A stretch of 64,000 nucleotides of DNA from RGZA01 sp041917755. Its GTDB lineage: Bacteria > Pseudomonadota > Alphaproteobacteria > UBA9219 > RGZA01. The notes beneath the pieces are model-generated. The model saw only the letters and a program-made list of their open reading frames with translations, did no database searches and was not told where the DNA came from. This document shows, in pieces, positions 26,805 to 35,112 of this stretch. Where the stretch lies: the NCBI GenBank assembly GCA_041917755.1, contig JAYRWY010000004.1:62001-126000 (forward strand), in the 5' to 3' direction. The position numbers were made by a program, and so were the translations under genes. Within the stretch, counting starts at the first letter, position 1, and every line of letters starts with the position of its first letter.

Positions 26805-26896
26805 GGACGGGTGGCCGAGTGGCCGAAGGCGGCGGTTTGCTAAACCGTTATACGAGTAACATTGTATCGGAGGTTCGAATCCTCTCCCGTCCGCCA
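26805..26896 (+). tRNA. tRNA-Ser (anticodon GCU)
   Basis: A 92-base class II tRNA. Acceptor arms GGACGGG (26805-26811) and CCCGTCC pair fully, followed by discriminator G and an encoded CCA (26894-26896). The anticodon stem encloses the 7-base loop TTGCTAA, giving anticodon GCT, which reads AGC/AGU. The long variable arm typical of serine tRNA follows, and the T-arm contains GGTTCGAATCC. Confidence 0.96.
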
Positions 26897-26903
26897 GTTT
26901 TTA

Positions 26904-27785
26904 TTAAAGCAAATCCATGATCGTCACGCCTTGGCGTTGAGCATCGGCCTGTTCATCCCAATGGGTATGGTTCAATACACGGCCATGGCGGCGAATGCTG
27001 TCAACTTTAGAAAGACTGATATCCGCATATATCCAACTGGGTTTATTCAGTTCGCCTTCGACTAAAATTCCATTATCTGGAAAGCCAACATCGGGTGGGC
27101 CAAATACACCCGCAGCACCTATATTTACATCTGTCGCCGGTGACCATGGCGCATCGCCAACTGTTACACTTTGCGCTACATAACATTGGTTTTCTAACGC
27201 ACGTGCCTGTGCACTGATTTTTACGCGGTGATACCCAGCAAGCGTATCCGTGCAGGAAGGCACAAGGATTAGTTTTGCACCTGCTTCAACTTGCCGTCTG
27301 ACCAGCAGTGGAAACTCTGCATCGTAACAAATGGCAATGCCAATCATCCCATGAATAGTGTTGAACACATATTGTGTTGGATTGCCCTTAATATACCATT
27401 CTTCCCGTTCAAAACGGGTCATGATGGATTTAGGCTGACGCCCAATCTTGCCATTAGGCGCAAACAGCGATGCAATGTTTTCGCCATCTTTTGGAAATGA
27501 TGCAGCCAAGATATGTACATTAAAGCGCTTGGTTAACTCTTGATGAATAGCGTTGTAGCTATCCCAAAATAACATCATCGATTTAACCGAACCTACCAGA
27601 TCTTTGCGCTGCGCATCCGATAACAGCGAAGTCAGTTCCATGCTACCATATTCGGGGAACACCAGAATACTAGCACCGTTATTCGCAGCTGTTTGGACCC
27701 ATGCTGTTAGTTTTGCCTGATAAGCCTCAGGGCTGGATAGTGCATCTATTGGATACTGCGCAAGCGCAAGACGAACGGTGCTCAT
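26904..27785 (-). CDS. Nitrilase-superfamily carbon-nitrogen hydrolase (GNAT-linked branch)
   Basis: 293 residues from the ATG at 27785. Triad: Glu45 (VFPEYGSMEL), Lys118 (GRQPKSIMTRFERE) and Cys152 (IAICYDAEFPLL). The segment after the lysine resembles the branch that in some bacteria is fused to a GNAT domain (YhcX-like proteins). Here the acetyltransferase is a separate gene whose stop overlaps this start by four bases (ATGA). The substrate is unknown; amidohydrolysis of an acylated amine is a plausible guess from the pairing. It runs convergent to the tRNA-Ser gene. Confidence 0.85.
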   Translation of the reverse strand: MSTVRLALAQYPIDALSSPEAYQAKLTAWVQTAANNGASILVFPEYGSMELTSLLSDAQRKDLVGSVKSMMLFWDSYNAIHQELTKRFNVHILAASFPKDGENIASLFAPNGKIGRQPKSIMTRFEREEWYIKGNPTQYVFNTIHGMIGIAICYDAEFPLLVRRQVEAGAKLILVPSCTDTLAGYHRVKISAQARALENQCYVAQSVTVGDAPWSPATDVNIGAAGVFGPPDVGFPDNGILVEGELNKPSWIYADISLSKVDSIRRHGRVLNHTHWDEQADAQRQGVTIMDLL

Positions 27786-28366
27786 AGTGTTTTGACCCAA
27801 AATTGCAGGCGATGTGAAATTTCTTCGGCCGTATCTGGTTCCTTCCAGGAAAACTCTGCCAATAGACCATGTTCCATCGCAAACCCACGCTTTGTCCAGA
27901 AGCTATTGAGAGGCCTATAATCAGAAGGCTTGCGTAAATCGCGTTCATCACGCATGACCGCACAAAATGCAGCTATGTTATAATTGCCAACAGATTTGGC
28001 GTGCTGTTCCCGAATATCAAAGAAAGCATGGCCTATGCCTCGTCCGCGATATTCCGGGAGAAGTACAGATTCACCGAAGTAAAAAACTCTGGCCGGATCA
28101 TATCCCCTGTCTTTGAATGGCTGTGCAAATTCATCAGCATGCCCATATAGAGGCGATGCAGTTGATGCACCAACAATATCTTTGCCATCACGTGCAACAG
28201 CGATGACCGCATGCGGGTCTTGTTTAAACTTGGTTAGGTATTTTTGTTCGTATTCAAGTGTGCCATCATACAAGTATGGCCATTCACGAAATACATTTAT
28301 TCTTAGTTTGGCCAGATCTGGCAAAACATCAAGTAACTCATTACCGGTTACGGGGCGAATATCCAT
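27782..28366 (-). CDS. GNAT family N-acetyltransferase
   Basis: 194 residues. A GNAT core is visible, with HAVIAVARDGKDIVGASTASPL in the central strands and the acetyl-CoA loop in VLLPEYRGRGIGHAFFDIRE (the R/Q-x-x-G-x-G/A motif as RGRGIG). The N-terminus LAKLRINVFREWPYLYDG is typical of a branch found next to nitrilase-like genes. It overlaps the nitrilase gene by four bases and starts one base after the NTF2-like gene's stop, so the three form a tight operon. Acceptor substrate unknown. Confidence 0.87.
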   Translation of the reverse strand: MDIRPVTGNELLDVLPDLAKLRINVFREWPYLYDGTLEYEQKYLTKFKQDPHAVIAVARDGKDIVGASTASPLYGHADEFAQPFKDRGYDPARVFYFGESVLLPEYRGRGIGHAFFDIREQHAKSVGNYNIAAFCAVMRDERDLRKPSDYRPLNSFWTKRGFAMEHGLLAEFSWKEPDTAEEISHRLQFWVKTL

Positions 28367-28367
28367 A

Positions 28368-28787
28368 TTATATGCTAACCTGTTTAATCCAGTCTTCCAA
28401 ATTGTAATAGGTTGTCACACGGGTGATTTTGTTATCTTCGATTTCGAGAAATGTGCCGGCGGGCAGTTTATATCGCTGGCCTTTTGCCGGTGGCAAACCT
28501 TCATCACTGCTTTTATAAACGCCGTTCACTATAAATTCAGCGGCCGCGTTCTTGCCATCTTCAGAGACCATAATCACGATGTTCTCCAATTGCTCGCTGT
28601 AGCACTTATCCATATGCGCATTAAATTCTTTAAAGGCTGCTTTTCCAACGCGGCGCCCACCTTGATTAACGTCGTGACAAACATCATCGCAAAGACAATC
28701 CAGCATGCCAGCTGAATCGCCGCGATTAAATGCAGTGTAGTACTGTTGTACCAGTTCATAGCTTTTTTGTTGGTTAGGCGTGGTCAT
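28368..28787 (-). CDS. NTF2-like / ketosteroid-isomerase-related protein
   Basis: 139 residues from the ATG at 28787 (MTTPNQQKSYELVQQYYTAF); upstream in-frame codons do not fit the family. The SnoaL/NTF2 pattern is clear: VQQYYTAFNRGDSAGMLDCL at the N-terminus, a central GKAAFKEFNAHMD and the last strands ITRVTTYYNLEDWIKQV. Such cone-shaped proteins bind or isomerise small hydrophobic molecules. It is the first gene of the operon with GNAT and nitrilase genes, which suggests that the three act on the same metabolite. Confidence 0.82.
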   Translation of the reverse strand: MTTPNQQKSYELVQQYYTAFNRGDSAGMLDCLCDDVCHDVNQGGRRVGKAAFKEFNAHMDKCYSEQLENIVIMVSEDGKNAAAEFIVNGVYKSSDEGLPPAKGQRYKLPAGTFLEIEDNKITRVTTYYNLEDWIKQVSI

Positions 28788-28947
28788 AAAAAACCTCAAG
28801 GGTGGGCGGCATGGTCTGTCAAAATTATATAAGTGCATCATATTGTATGCAAAAAATATTTATTCACAATCTAAATGGAAACTATGAATGCTCGTGTGTG
28901 CCTGCGGTTAGCACAACGGTAAGTCTACGCACAAGATAATGGCAGCA

Positions 28948-28993
28948 GCTTTGTTGAGTTCAGCAAAGCCTGAATGTGAAGGAGTCACATTCA
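28948..28993 (+). promoter_or_regulatory. Two tandem stem-loops in the flagellin mRNA leader
   Basis: GCTTTGTTGA (28948-28957) pairs with TCAGCAAAGC (28960-28969) with one G-U pair. Directly after it, TGAATGTGA (28971-28979) pairs perfectly with TCACATTCA (28985-28993) around the loop AGGAG. The true Shine-Dalgarno (AGGAG, about 29004-29008) lies downstream and unpaired. In Caulobacter, FlbT acts on the flagellin mRNA leader, so a similar post-transcriptional control is possible here; that is inference. Confidence 0.55.
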
Positions 28994-29015
28994 AGTATAT
29001 AACAGGAGTTATACA

Positions 29016-29846
29016 ATGCCTTTATCACAAGTATCACTAACCGCCGGCGCCCGGGCAAATTTATTGTCCTTGCAACAGACCGCGGGCCTTCTTAATGCAA
29101 CTCAAAGCCGCCTATCAACAGGTAAGAAAGTTGACTCAGCACTTGATGGTGCAACCGCATATTTTGCCAGCGTCGGCTTCTTAAATCGTGCAAGCGATTT
29201 GACTAACATTAAGGACGGCTTATCCAACGCATTGGGTACCGTTAAAAACGCTGCTCTTGCCATCGACAGTATCACCAAGATCGTACAACAAGCTCAAGGT
29301 CTTACCACCTCTGCGCTGCAAACTACTGATGCCGTTGCGCGTTCGGGTCTTGCTGTGCAGTTCAATGACTTGCTGGTACAGGTTAACTCACTCGTTAACG
29401 ATGCGACCTTCAATGGTACAAACTTGATTGGTACAACCAGTGTAAGTCTGGTTGTGTACTTCAATGAAAGCAACACAAGTAAGCTAACAATTACAAATAC
29501 CAACTTATCCGTTGATACTACTAACGGCCTCAGCGTCGCTGTGGCAGCCAACGGCTTCGTATCCGATACCGACGTAAACACTGCTGTATCCCAGTTGACC
29601 ACAGCATTGACCAAGTTGCGTACGACTTCTTCGAGCTTTGGTAATAACACCAGTGTTATTATTACTCGCCAAGACTTCACAACCAACTTGATTAGTAATC
29701 TCCAGAATGCTTCAGATGCACTAACGCTGGCAGATACCAACGAAGAAGGTGCGAACTTGCAGGCACTTCAAGCCCGCAACTCACTGGGTATTACGTCGCT
29801 TGGTATTTCCGGTCAGTTACAACAGGCCATTCTGAAACTGTTCTAA
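29016..29846 (+). CDS. Flagellin
   Basis: 276 residues, a short flagellin. The N-terminal D0/D1 region is recognisable (LLSLQQTAGLLNATQSRLST, GKKVDSALDGATAYFASVGF), as is the C-terminal D1/D0 region (ARNSLGITSLGISGQLQQAI). The variable middle is short and Asn/Thr/Ser rich, so large outer domains are absent, as is common in alphaproteobacteria. SD AGGAG lies seven bases before the ATG and a terminator follows. No other flagellar structural gene is nearby. Ser/Thr-rich surface segments could be modified; the neighbouring enzyme cluster makes this worth testing. Confidence 0.92.
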   Translation: MPLSQVSLTAGARANLLSLQQTAGLLNATQSRLSTGKKVDSALDGATAYFASVGFLNRASDLTNIKDGLSNALGTVKNAALAIDSITKIVQQAQGLTTSALQTTDAVARSGLAVQFNDLLVQVNSLVNDATFNGTNLIGTTSVSLVVYFNESNTSKLTITNTNLSVDTTNGLSVAVAANGFVSDTDVNTAVSQLTTALTKLRTTSSSFGNNTSVIITRQDFTTNLISNLQNASDALTLADTNEEGANLQALQARNSLGITSLGISGQLQQAILKLF

Positions 29847-29880
29847 TAGCAGTTTTATACCAAATCATAATAAATTACCG

Positions 29881-29908
29881 GGGGCAGCCTTACAGCTGCC
29901 CCTTTTTT
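29881..29908 (+). terminator. Flagellin gene terminator
   Basis: GGGGCAGC (29881-29888) and GCTGCCCC (29895-29902) form an 8-bp GC-rich stem with a 6-base loop, followed by TTTTTT. It lies 35 bases after the flagellin stop. Confidence 0.93.
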
Positions 29909-29991
29909 ATTGGGATTCTAATATCCAATAGACAGTGAATAAGAAGGTATGAAAGGATTATGCAATTCGTAATAATTCGGCAGGTAATCAA

Positions 29992-30726
29992 ATGAAGCTA
30001 AAGGCCTATGTGATTGATGGCCATACGATGGATATCCGTCCTGCGCCATTAGAGCGTGACTGGATGGATGCATCGCATGAACGGTTCGCCTATCGATGCT
30101 TGCCGTTAAATATTGCCAATACGCATGGTTGGGAAATTCTATGCACTGGCGGCTTCGAAGCGCAATGGAAAGGTGGTCCGGAACTTCCATCGATTGAAAT
30201 CATGAATGATCCTGGCACCCGCAATGTGGCGGTCAGCCATTTCGGAATGGGTGTGCTTACATTTCATATACCATGCTTGTTCCGTAGCGAGCCAGGCTAT
30301 GATTTGATGGTTCAAGGGCCCATCAACCGTCCAAAAGATGCAATCGCGCCATTGGCTGGCGTCGTTGAAACGGATTGGTCGCCCTATACCTTTACAATGA
30401 ACTGGAAGTTTACCCGCTCACATACAAAAGTGCGTTTTAACAAAGGCGAGCCAATATGCCATATCTATCCTGTCCGGCGCGGTGAACTGGAAGCCATCGA
30501 ACCGGAACTGACGATGCTCTCGGCTGCGCCAGATGTAAAAAAATTACATGATGATTGGACCACAAGCCGAAAAAACTTTCTCGCCGAGTTAGCAAAACCG
30601 GGTTCACAGGCACAAACCGATAAGTGGCAAAAACTCTATCACCAAGGCCTAATGCCTGATGGAACCGCGCGTGCTCCAGAAGAGCACCGTACGCGCCTGC
30701 GGTTAAATCCATTCAAAAAAATCTAA
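29992..30726 (+). CDS. DUF6065-like protein of unknown function
   Basis: 244 residues. The opening (KLKAYVIDGHTMDIRPAPLE, then RDWMDASHERFAYRCLPLNI) and the internal NTHGWEILC resemble what I remember as DUF6065; I cannot check this. A Trp/His-rich core is followed by a helical C-terminal third. There is no signal peptide or membrane segment. SD AGGTAA precedes the ATG. Homologues tend to occur near oxygenases and other tailoring enzymes, in keeping with the cupin, PP-loop and methyltransferase genes that follow on the other strand. No function is assigned. Confidence 0.65.
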   Translation: MKLKAYVIDGHTMDIRPAPLERDWMDASHERFAYRCLPLNIANTHGWEILCTGGFEAQWKGGPELPSIEIMNDPGTRNVAVSHFGMGVLTFHIPCLFRSEPGYDLMVQGPINRPKDAIAPLAGVVETDWSPYTFTMNWKFTRSHTKVRFNKGEPICHIYPVRRGELEAIEPELTMLSAAPDVKKLHDDWTTSRKNFLAELAKPGSQAQTDKWQKLYHQGLMPDGTARAPEEHRTRLRLNPFKKI

Positions 30727-30738
30727 GCCGAATAGCGC

Positions 30739-31413
30739 TTAAATGCGGTGCGTTCCATTGAACATAGGATGATTATGTTCAATGCCAGATGGAGGGGAGC
30801 TGAAAATGTGTAATGGCAACACCAACAATGACTCGCCGTCCGTTTCAAAGTGGTGCGGACACATGGGGTGTAACACAAGCGTCATGCCCGGAGACAGTTC
30901 TTGCTTCTCCTGCCACTTATCCATTCCAACTACACAGCGACCATGACCTTCCAGTACGTGGACGATGCGTGCGGTTGAGTGAATATGATGTACCTGCTCG
31001 CTGGCATGGGGCGGCATATGGAGTAATTGCAACGTTGGATCGCCAATGCGCTCAGGGGTCAGTACTTGGCGGGTTGAGCAACCATTCACATAGGGTAGGT
31101 GAGTAGAGCGGCCTACCACAACCGAACGAGAAGGAGGGGTATAGCCCCGAAGAACAGTTGCAATAATTGTAGACTGGATTTTTACAGGCCCTGCCTGTAC
31201 GTGCGCGACACCTTTATTGTCGTAGTAATAAACGCAATCACCTTTTTCAACGGTAACGGTATGGGGGCCAATATATGTTGTATAGGTATAGAGATCGTTT
31301 TCACGTGAGCCCGTGACAGCAGATTGCCCTGCCTTGAAGTATTCAACACCAAATTTTTTTGCAGCATCACTGCGGTTAGATGGGTTGGCATCCTGAACTA
31401 CGCTAACGCTCAT
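30739..31413 (-). CDS. Cupin-domain protein
   Basis: 224 residues. The C-terminal half is a cupin: HHIHSTARIVHVLEGHGRCV supplies the HxH...E-like metal motif, and LVLHPMCPHHFETD supplies the second-motif histidine. The N-terminal half (VEKGDCVYYYDNKGVAHVQA) may be a degenerate second barrel. Cupins of this size include dioxygenases, isomerases and sugar epimerases, so the reaction is open. SD GGAG is six bases before the ATG. It is tail-to-tail with the DUF6065-like gene and downstream of the unknown protein and PP-loop gene on the same strand. Confidence 0.8.
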   Translation of the reverse strand: MSVSVVQDANPSNRSDAAKKFGVEYFKAGQSAVTGSRENDLYTYTTYIGPHTVTVEKGDCVYYYDNKGVAHVQAGPVKIQSTIIATVLRGYTPPSRSVVVGRSTHLPYVNGCSTRQVLTPERIGDPTLQLLHMPPHASEQVHHIHSTARIVHVLEGHGRCVVGMDKWQEKQELSPGMTLVLHPMCPHHFETDGESLLVLPLHIFSSPPSGIEHNHPMFNGTHRI

Positions 31414-31491
31414 GGTATCTCCTAGCTTTCCGTTGCAGTTATATCTTTACCTACTAAATCTAAACAAAACGTCTATGGGCGTCTTGCTACA

Positions 31492-32085
31492 TCATATTCT
31501 CATTTTCTCTAGTTCGCTATTAACCAATTCAGCAGCTTTATCAAAGGCTTTTTCTTCGAATAGTTTGCGTACGTTATACTCTAACTTATTAAGGTAGGAG
31601 ATAATGGTGCGGAACGATTCATAGCGCAGCCATAATTTGGTTACTAAAGCCTCAGGGGTAAGGCCTGCCTCGGTTGTTTCCAGCATGGATGTAAGAATAG
31701 GGCAGTCTTCAAGGGATTGTTTCTGCTGGAATTGGCGAATTTCATCAATAATCAGAATATCGGTCAATGACTGGCCAAGCGAATTGTCTGTATAGCGCGC
31801 CTTTTGCGTATTTGCGATGCTATTGAAAGTTCCCATAATCTGGATTTGTTTGATGTATTGGAAACGGTCATCCCAATCCGGTGGCGGCGGCTCTTCGATA
31901 GTATAAAAGCCTTGCTGCATATTATAACCAACATTGCCGCGTGCCACCATATCGTTCAGTGGCATCGGAATGGAGCCATTCACAGTATACCACATGATTT
32001 TTGGTACGCTTGCCGGCTTACCGAACAGGGTCTGTGGTGCCCAATGAATAATACGGTTATGAAAAAGATAAATATAAACGCTCAT
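31492..32085 (-). CDS. Hypothetical protein cotranscribed with the PP-loop gene
   Basis: 197 residues, unrecognised. The N-terminal half is aromatic and Pro-rich (YIYLFHNRIIHWAPQTLFGK, then FYTIEEPPPPDWDDRF); the C-terminal half is helical and charged (YLNKLEYNVRKLFEEKAFDK). No signal peptide or membrane segment. The start overlaps the stop of the PP-loop gene by four bases (ATGA), which ties the two functionally. It could be a dedicated carrier or scaffold for the PP-loop enzyme, but nothing in the sequence proves it. Confidence 0.65.
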   Translation of the reverse strand: MSVYIYLFHNRIIHWAPQTLFGKPASVPKIMWYTVNGSIPMPLNDMVARGNVGYNMQQGFYTIEEPPPPDWDDRFQYIKQIQIMGTFNSIANTQKARYTDNSLGQSLTDILIIDEIRQFQQKQSLEDCPILTSMLETTEAGLTPEALVTKLWLRYESFRTIISYLNKLEYNVRKLFEEKAFDKAAELVNSELEKMRI

Positions 32086-33173
32086 CGTATGTACTCCACG
32101 GCTTGTTCACGGGTCAGGTAGTTAAAAGATGTGTCGATCGCTTCGTAGAACTTGGAAGCATACCATATTTGATAAAGGCTGCCGACTTTTGGTTTTTTGA
32201 TGTAGTCGACAAAACCTGTCATGCCCACGATATAGTCTTTCGCAGCCAGCTTGTAGGTTTGATAAGTCTCGGCGATTTTTTTATCGTGATTATCAAAACT
32301 CCATCGCTGCCATTCCGGCGTATCGTAGAAGTGTTTGATCTTTTTAAAATTCTTGGCCGGATTTTCCCAACCATCATGCGCCAGTAAACGATACTTCACA
32401 TGCTGCCATTTGTTTGTAAAATTAAACCACCAAATCCAGTCAAAGCTGCTTTTAAGCGGGAACGGGCAATGGCTCAGTGTTGCCTCGTAACGGGCAATAA
32501 AGTCTGGAACTATGTCGGGGCCAAAGGTTTGGGTGTATATGCTTGGCATAATATTTTGCCATGGCTGGTGAATGCCTTCATTGCCAAACTTATGATAAAT
32601 CATACGGATAACATCAGAACCAAATAGCTGATCCCCATGTTCGCCCGTCACCACATATCCTTTTTTACAGTAGAACTCGACATGTCTAAAGGAGGGAAGG
32701 ATGCGTCCGCGAAATTTATCAACAATCACATTCCAGAATTCAGGAAATTCGGTTGCGCTGTGGTGTGAACACAAAATGTAAACGCGCTGCAATTCTTCGC
32801 TTGACCATGTTCTAAGAAAAGCAAGCACCGCCGACGTACTGTCGATCCCGCCGCTATACATGATGTAGATTGGCTCATCCAACGATTTCATCTTCACTGC
32901 ATGTTGCTCCGCAACATTGCCGAAGGTGTCGGTATTTCGTGGAAGCTTCAAGATGTCCGATATGGGCTCGCAGCATAATGTGTAGTGAAATGGGTCCAGC
33001 TGGTCTGGCAGCACACGATTGACCATTTGTGTATAGGGATATTTACGCGGGTATTCTGGCTTCAGTGGAAGCGTCTTTGTGCCAGACATATTTAAATGAA
33101 GAAGGAGGCCCATGGGATCCGCATAAGGAAGTTCAAAATGATTGCTTAAACAATATAATATTGTCTGGCACAC
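32082..33173 (-). CDS. Asparagine-synthetase-like PP-loop ATP-pyrophosphatase without glutaminase domain
   Basis: 363 residues from GTG at 33173; ATGs at 33113 and 33089 are alternatives and no start has a clear Shine-Dalgarno. The PP-loop is intact (YIMYSGGIDSTSAVLAF, SGGIDSTS at about 107-114) and a second asparagine-synthetase-type motif is present (GEHGDQLFGSD, about 177-187). The N-terminal class II glutaminase domain of AsnB, with its Cys2, is absent. The enzyme should adenylate a carboxyl or carbonyl group and then join it to a nucleophile, as in amide ligases of natural-product and protein-modification pathways. It is coupled to the unknown 197-residue protein. The substrate is unknown. 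Confidence 0.78.
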   Translation of the reverse strand: MCQTILYCLSNHFELPYADPMGLLLHLNMSGTKTLPLKPEYPRKYPYTQMVNRVLPDQLDPFHYTLCCEPISDILKLPRNTDTFGNVAEQHAVKMKSLDEPIYIMYSGGIDSTSAVLAFLRTWSSEELQRVYILCSHHSATEFPEFWNVIVDKFRGRILPSFRHVEFYCKKGYVVTGEHGDQLFGSDVIRMIYHKFGNEGIHQPWQNIMPSIYTQTFGPDIVPDFIARYEATLSHCPFPLKSSFDWIWWFNFTNKWQHVKYRLLAHDGWENPAKNFKKIKHFYDTPEWQRWSFDNHDKKIAETYQTYKLAAKDYIVGMTGFVDYIKKPKVGSLYQIWYASKFYEAIDTSFNYLTREQAVEYIR

Positions 33174-33309
33174 AAGTCACAATTCAAATCACCTGATTTG
33201 CTTGATTCTATGATAGAAGATGACAGCGTCGCATGAGTATTGTGCATTTGTGATGCTTAAATGTGCAATTATATTGCAACAAAGGATCGCCTCAAAAGTG
33301 ATGAACTGA

Positions 33310-33948
33310 CTACGGCTTGCGGCAGAGTATTGTGTTGAAACACCAGGATGCATCAATCACTTCGATATCGGTAAATCCGGCCTGTTTCAGTGTAGCTTGA
33401 TACCATGTTAGTGGTCGTGGTTCCAAAACGCCTTGCAATGCGGCTTCTTTGGCTTTGATATCGGCTTCACTGACACCGCGGCTGCGTTTGAAATCGAGAT
33501 AACGCTGATAGCTCAGCTCGGAGCCCTGCATGCGATCACTCATGATAAACAATCCGCCTGATTGCAATCCCTTGAAAATGTCTTGAATATACTGTTCGCG
33601 CGTAGGGATAAAATGCAGGGTCCAGTTCGCAATAACCATATCAAATGGCGCAAGCTGTAATGGAAATCTGTCCGAACAGATGATGCGATCAGGAAATGCG
33701 CTTGCGGCAATCATGTCTTTTGATGATTCAACGCCATGCACATTTTGAAAACCAGCTTCATAGAAACGCGAAAGGGTTCGTCCTTTGGCGCTGCCTACAT
33801 CAATAAGCTTGGCTTGAAGGTTGTCTTTAAACGCCGCCCGAGCAATTTCCACGCAGCGGCCAATTACAATATCGTAATTGGGGATCTGTTTTTGCGCTAT
33901 GGAATCAAACTCAGCCGCAACTTTTGCATCAAAGGTCCAACGGGTCAT
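33310..33948 (-). CDS. Class I SAM-dependent methyltransferase
   Basis: 212 residues from the ATG at 33948, which overlaps the upstream methyltransferase stop (ATGA). Motif I is KLIDVGSAKGRTLSRFYEAG; post-I HGVESSKDMI; motif II-like DMVIANWTLHFIPTREQY. The C-terminal part LTWYQATLKQAGFTDIEVID is typical of the CmoA/Methyltransf_25 type, and CmoA-like carboxy-SAM synthase is one alternative. Substrate unknown. Located in the accessory block near flagellin. Confidence 0.82.
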   Translation of the reverse strand: MTRWTFDAKVAAEFDSIAQKQIPNYDIVIGRCVEIARAAFKDNLQAKLIDVGSAKGRTLSRFYEAGFQNVHGVESSKDMIAASAFPDRIICSDRFPLQLAPFDMVIANWTLHFIPTREQYIQDIFKGLQSGGLFIMSDRMQGSELSYQRYLDFKRSRGVSEADIKAKEAALQGVLEPRPLTWYQATLKQAGFTDIEVIDASWCFNTILCRKP

Positions 33949-34745
33949 GGTTCCCACACTTCTTTTTTTCCAACACCGAATTGCAACCCTTTTGAAAGGC
34001 TGTGTGCACTTACGTCGCTTCTGACAAATCGCATTAAAAATCTGACCGGAAAATCTTCTGAAAGTAGTTCAAGCGGACGGTTGTAAATATCCATCGATCC
34101 TATGATTGGCTTGGGATACAGAATGCCATCAGGGCAGGTAAACCCGAATTCTTTCAGCAGCCATTCAAATCCTTTGGGTGACACCCGTGAGCCGCGACCA
34201 AGAAGAGAGCTTTCTTCGGTAGCAAGATTTATCGTTTGATCATCTATGAACGCAACGCCAGCAAAGTCGGGCTTCTTTTTTAATAATCCAAAATAAAGGC
34301 TTTCAATAATCAAGGTTGATTTGGTGATGCTTGTTGCCAATTTTAAAATTGAAAAATAATCGACAAATGCATAAATCACGCCAAGAATACATACTATATC
34401 AAATGTAGGCTTATTGGGCTGCATCAACCATTCTTCGATGGCCATTTGGTGAATGGTCGCTTTTCCAGGATGATACTTGTTTAGCAGAGCGCTCGCTTTT
34501 TCGGTATAAGCACTCTGGAATTCAACGCCGGTATAATGACTTGCGCCATGCGAAAGTACCCAATGGCCGGTTGCACCCATACAGCAACCTAAATCAAGTA
34601 CGGTTTTTCCTTTTACAAGCTCTGGCGGTAAAAGTACCGCATGCTTGTTGTGCATTTGCTGTTTTGATACTGGATTGCGCGTGCGCGAACGGCGATTATC
34701 TTCGTCAATAAATTCTGGTGCGCTATCATAGCAATTGTCAGACAT
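33945..34745 (-). CDS. Class I SAM-dependent methyltransferase (CmoB/DUF1698-like)
   Basis: 266 residues. Motif I is TVLDLGCCMGATGHWVLSHG, followed by YTGVEFQSAY and a CmoB-like FDIVCILGVIYAFVDYFSIL. A C-terminal region describes a strand-rich tail (GSRVSPKGFEWLLKEFGFTC). SD AAGG lies before the ATG. Together with the overlapping downstream methyltransferase it forms a two-gene unit. The CmoA/CmoB resemblance of the pair could mean tRNA wobble modification, but the context (PP-loop enzyme, cupin, DUF6065-like) suggests another substrate. Uncertain. Confidence 0.78.
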   Translation of the reverse strand: MSDNCYDSAPEFIDEDNRRSRTRNPVSKQQMHNKHAVLLPPELVKGKTVLDLGCCMGATGHWVLSHGASHYTGVEFQSAYTEKASALLNKYHPGKATIHQMAIEEWLMQPNKPTFDIVCILGVIYAFVDYFSILKLATSITKSTLIIESLYFGLLKKKPDFAGVAFIDDQTINLATEESSLLGRGSRVSPKGFEWLLKEFGFTCPDGILYPKPIIGSMDIYNRPLELLSEDFPVRFLMRFVRSDVSAHSLSKGLQFGVGKKEVWEP

Positions 34746-35112
34746 GGTAACCTTTAGCGAATGCTTTAGTGAATACAGATGGCTGCTTATTCGTAGCCGA
34801 AAATGACAACGAATAAACCGGACGATATTGATAATTTATATAAGCTAATAAATTGATTCGTCATACCGCCGGTAAAGCCATATCTATGATGAAAAAGTGC
34901 TTTCCCGCACAGATTGCATTCGGATGCCTCCCCTGAGATTGACAAGCGCGTATACAAAGGGCTGCCTTAATTTAAAGTATGTGCTTTTTAAGTGGAATCG
35001 AGATTAAATAACACCTTGAAATAGTTGAAAAAAAGCAATTTTAAAGAATGTATTAATACAAGACGTGTAAACTCCAATCCATTCGCTGTTGTGAACATTG
35101 AATGAAAGTTAC
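34746..35112. other. Intergenic region with divergent promoters
   Basis: About 365 AT-rich bases without a supported gene, between the methyltransferase pair (minus) and a secreted protein gene (plus). A TTGACA hexamer lies at 34939-34944 but no matching -10 is found at normal spacing. No strong hairpin or small ORF with a Shine-Dalgarno is evident. The 14 bases before 35113 keep frame from a TTG at 35098 but are probably leader. Confidence 0.5.

Noticed and set aside
28900..28940. A sigma-54 or sigma-28 promoter for flagellin
   Set aside because: No GG-N10-GC pair of the TGGCAC/TTGC type and no TAAA/GCCGATAA pair at proper spacing was found between 28842 and 28948.
32082..33173. A complete glutamine-hydrolysing asparagine synthetase AsnB
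   Set aside because: The N-terminal class II glutaminase domain with catalytic Cys2 is absent, and the sequence outside the PP-loop is divergent.
33310..34745. A cmoA-cmoB pair for tRNA cmo5U synthesis
   Set aside because: Similarity is limited to generic methyltransferase motifs and some CmoB-like wording; context with cupin, PP-loop and DUF6065-like genes points elsewhere. Not excluded, but not called.
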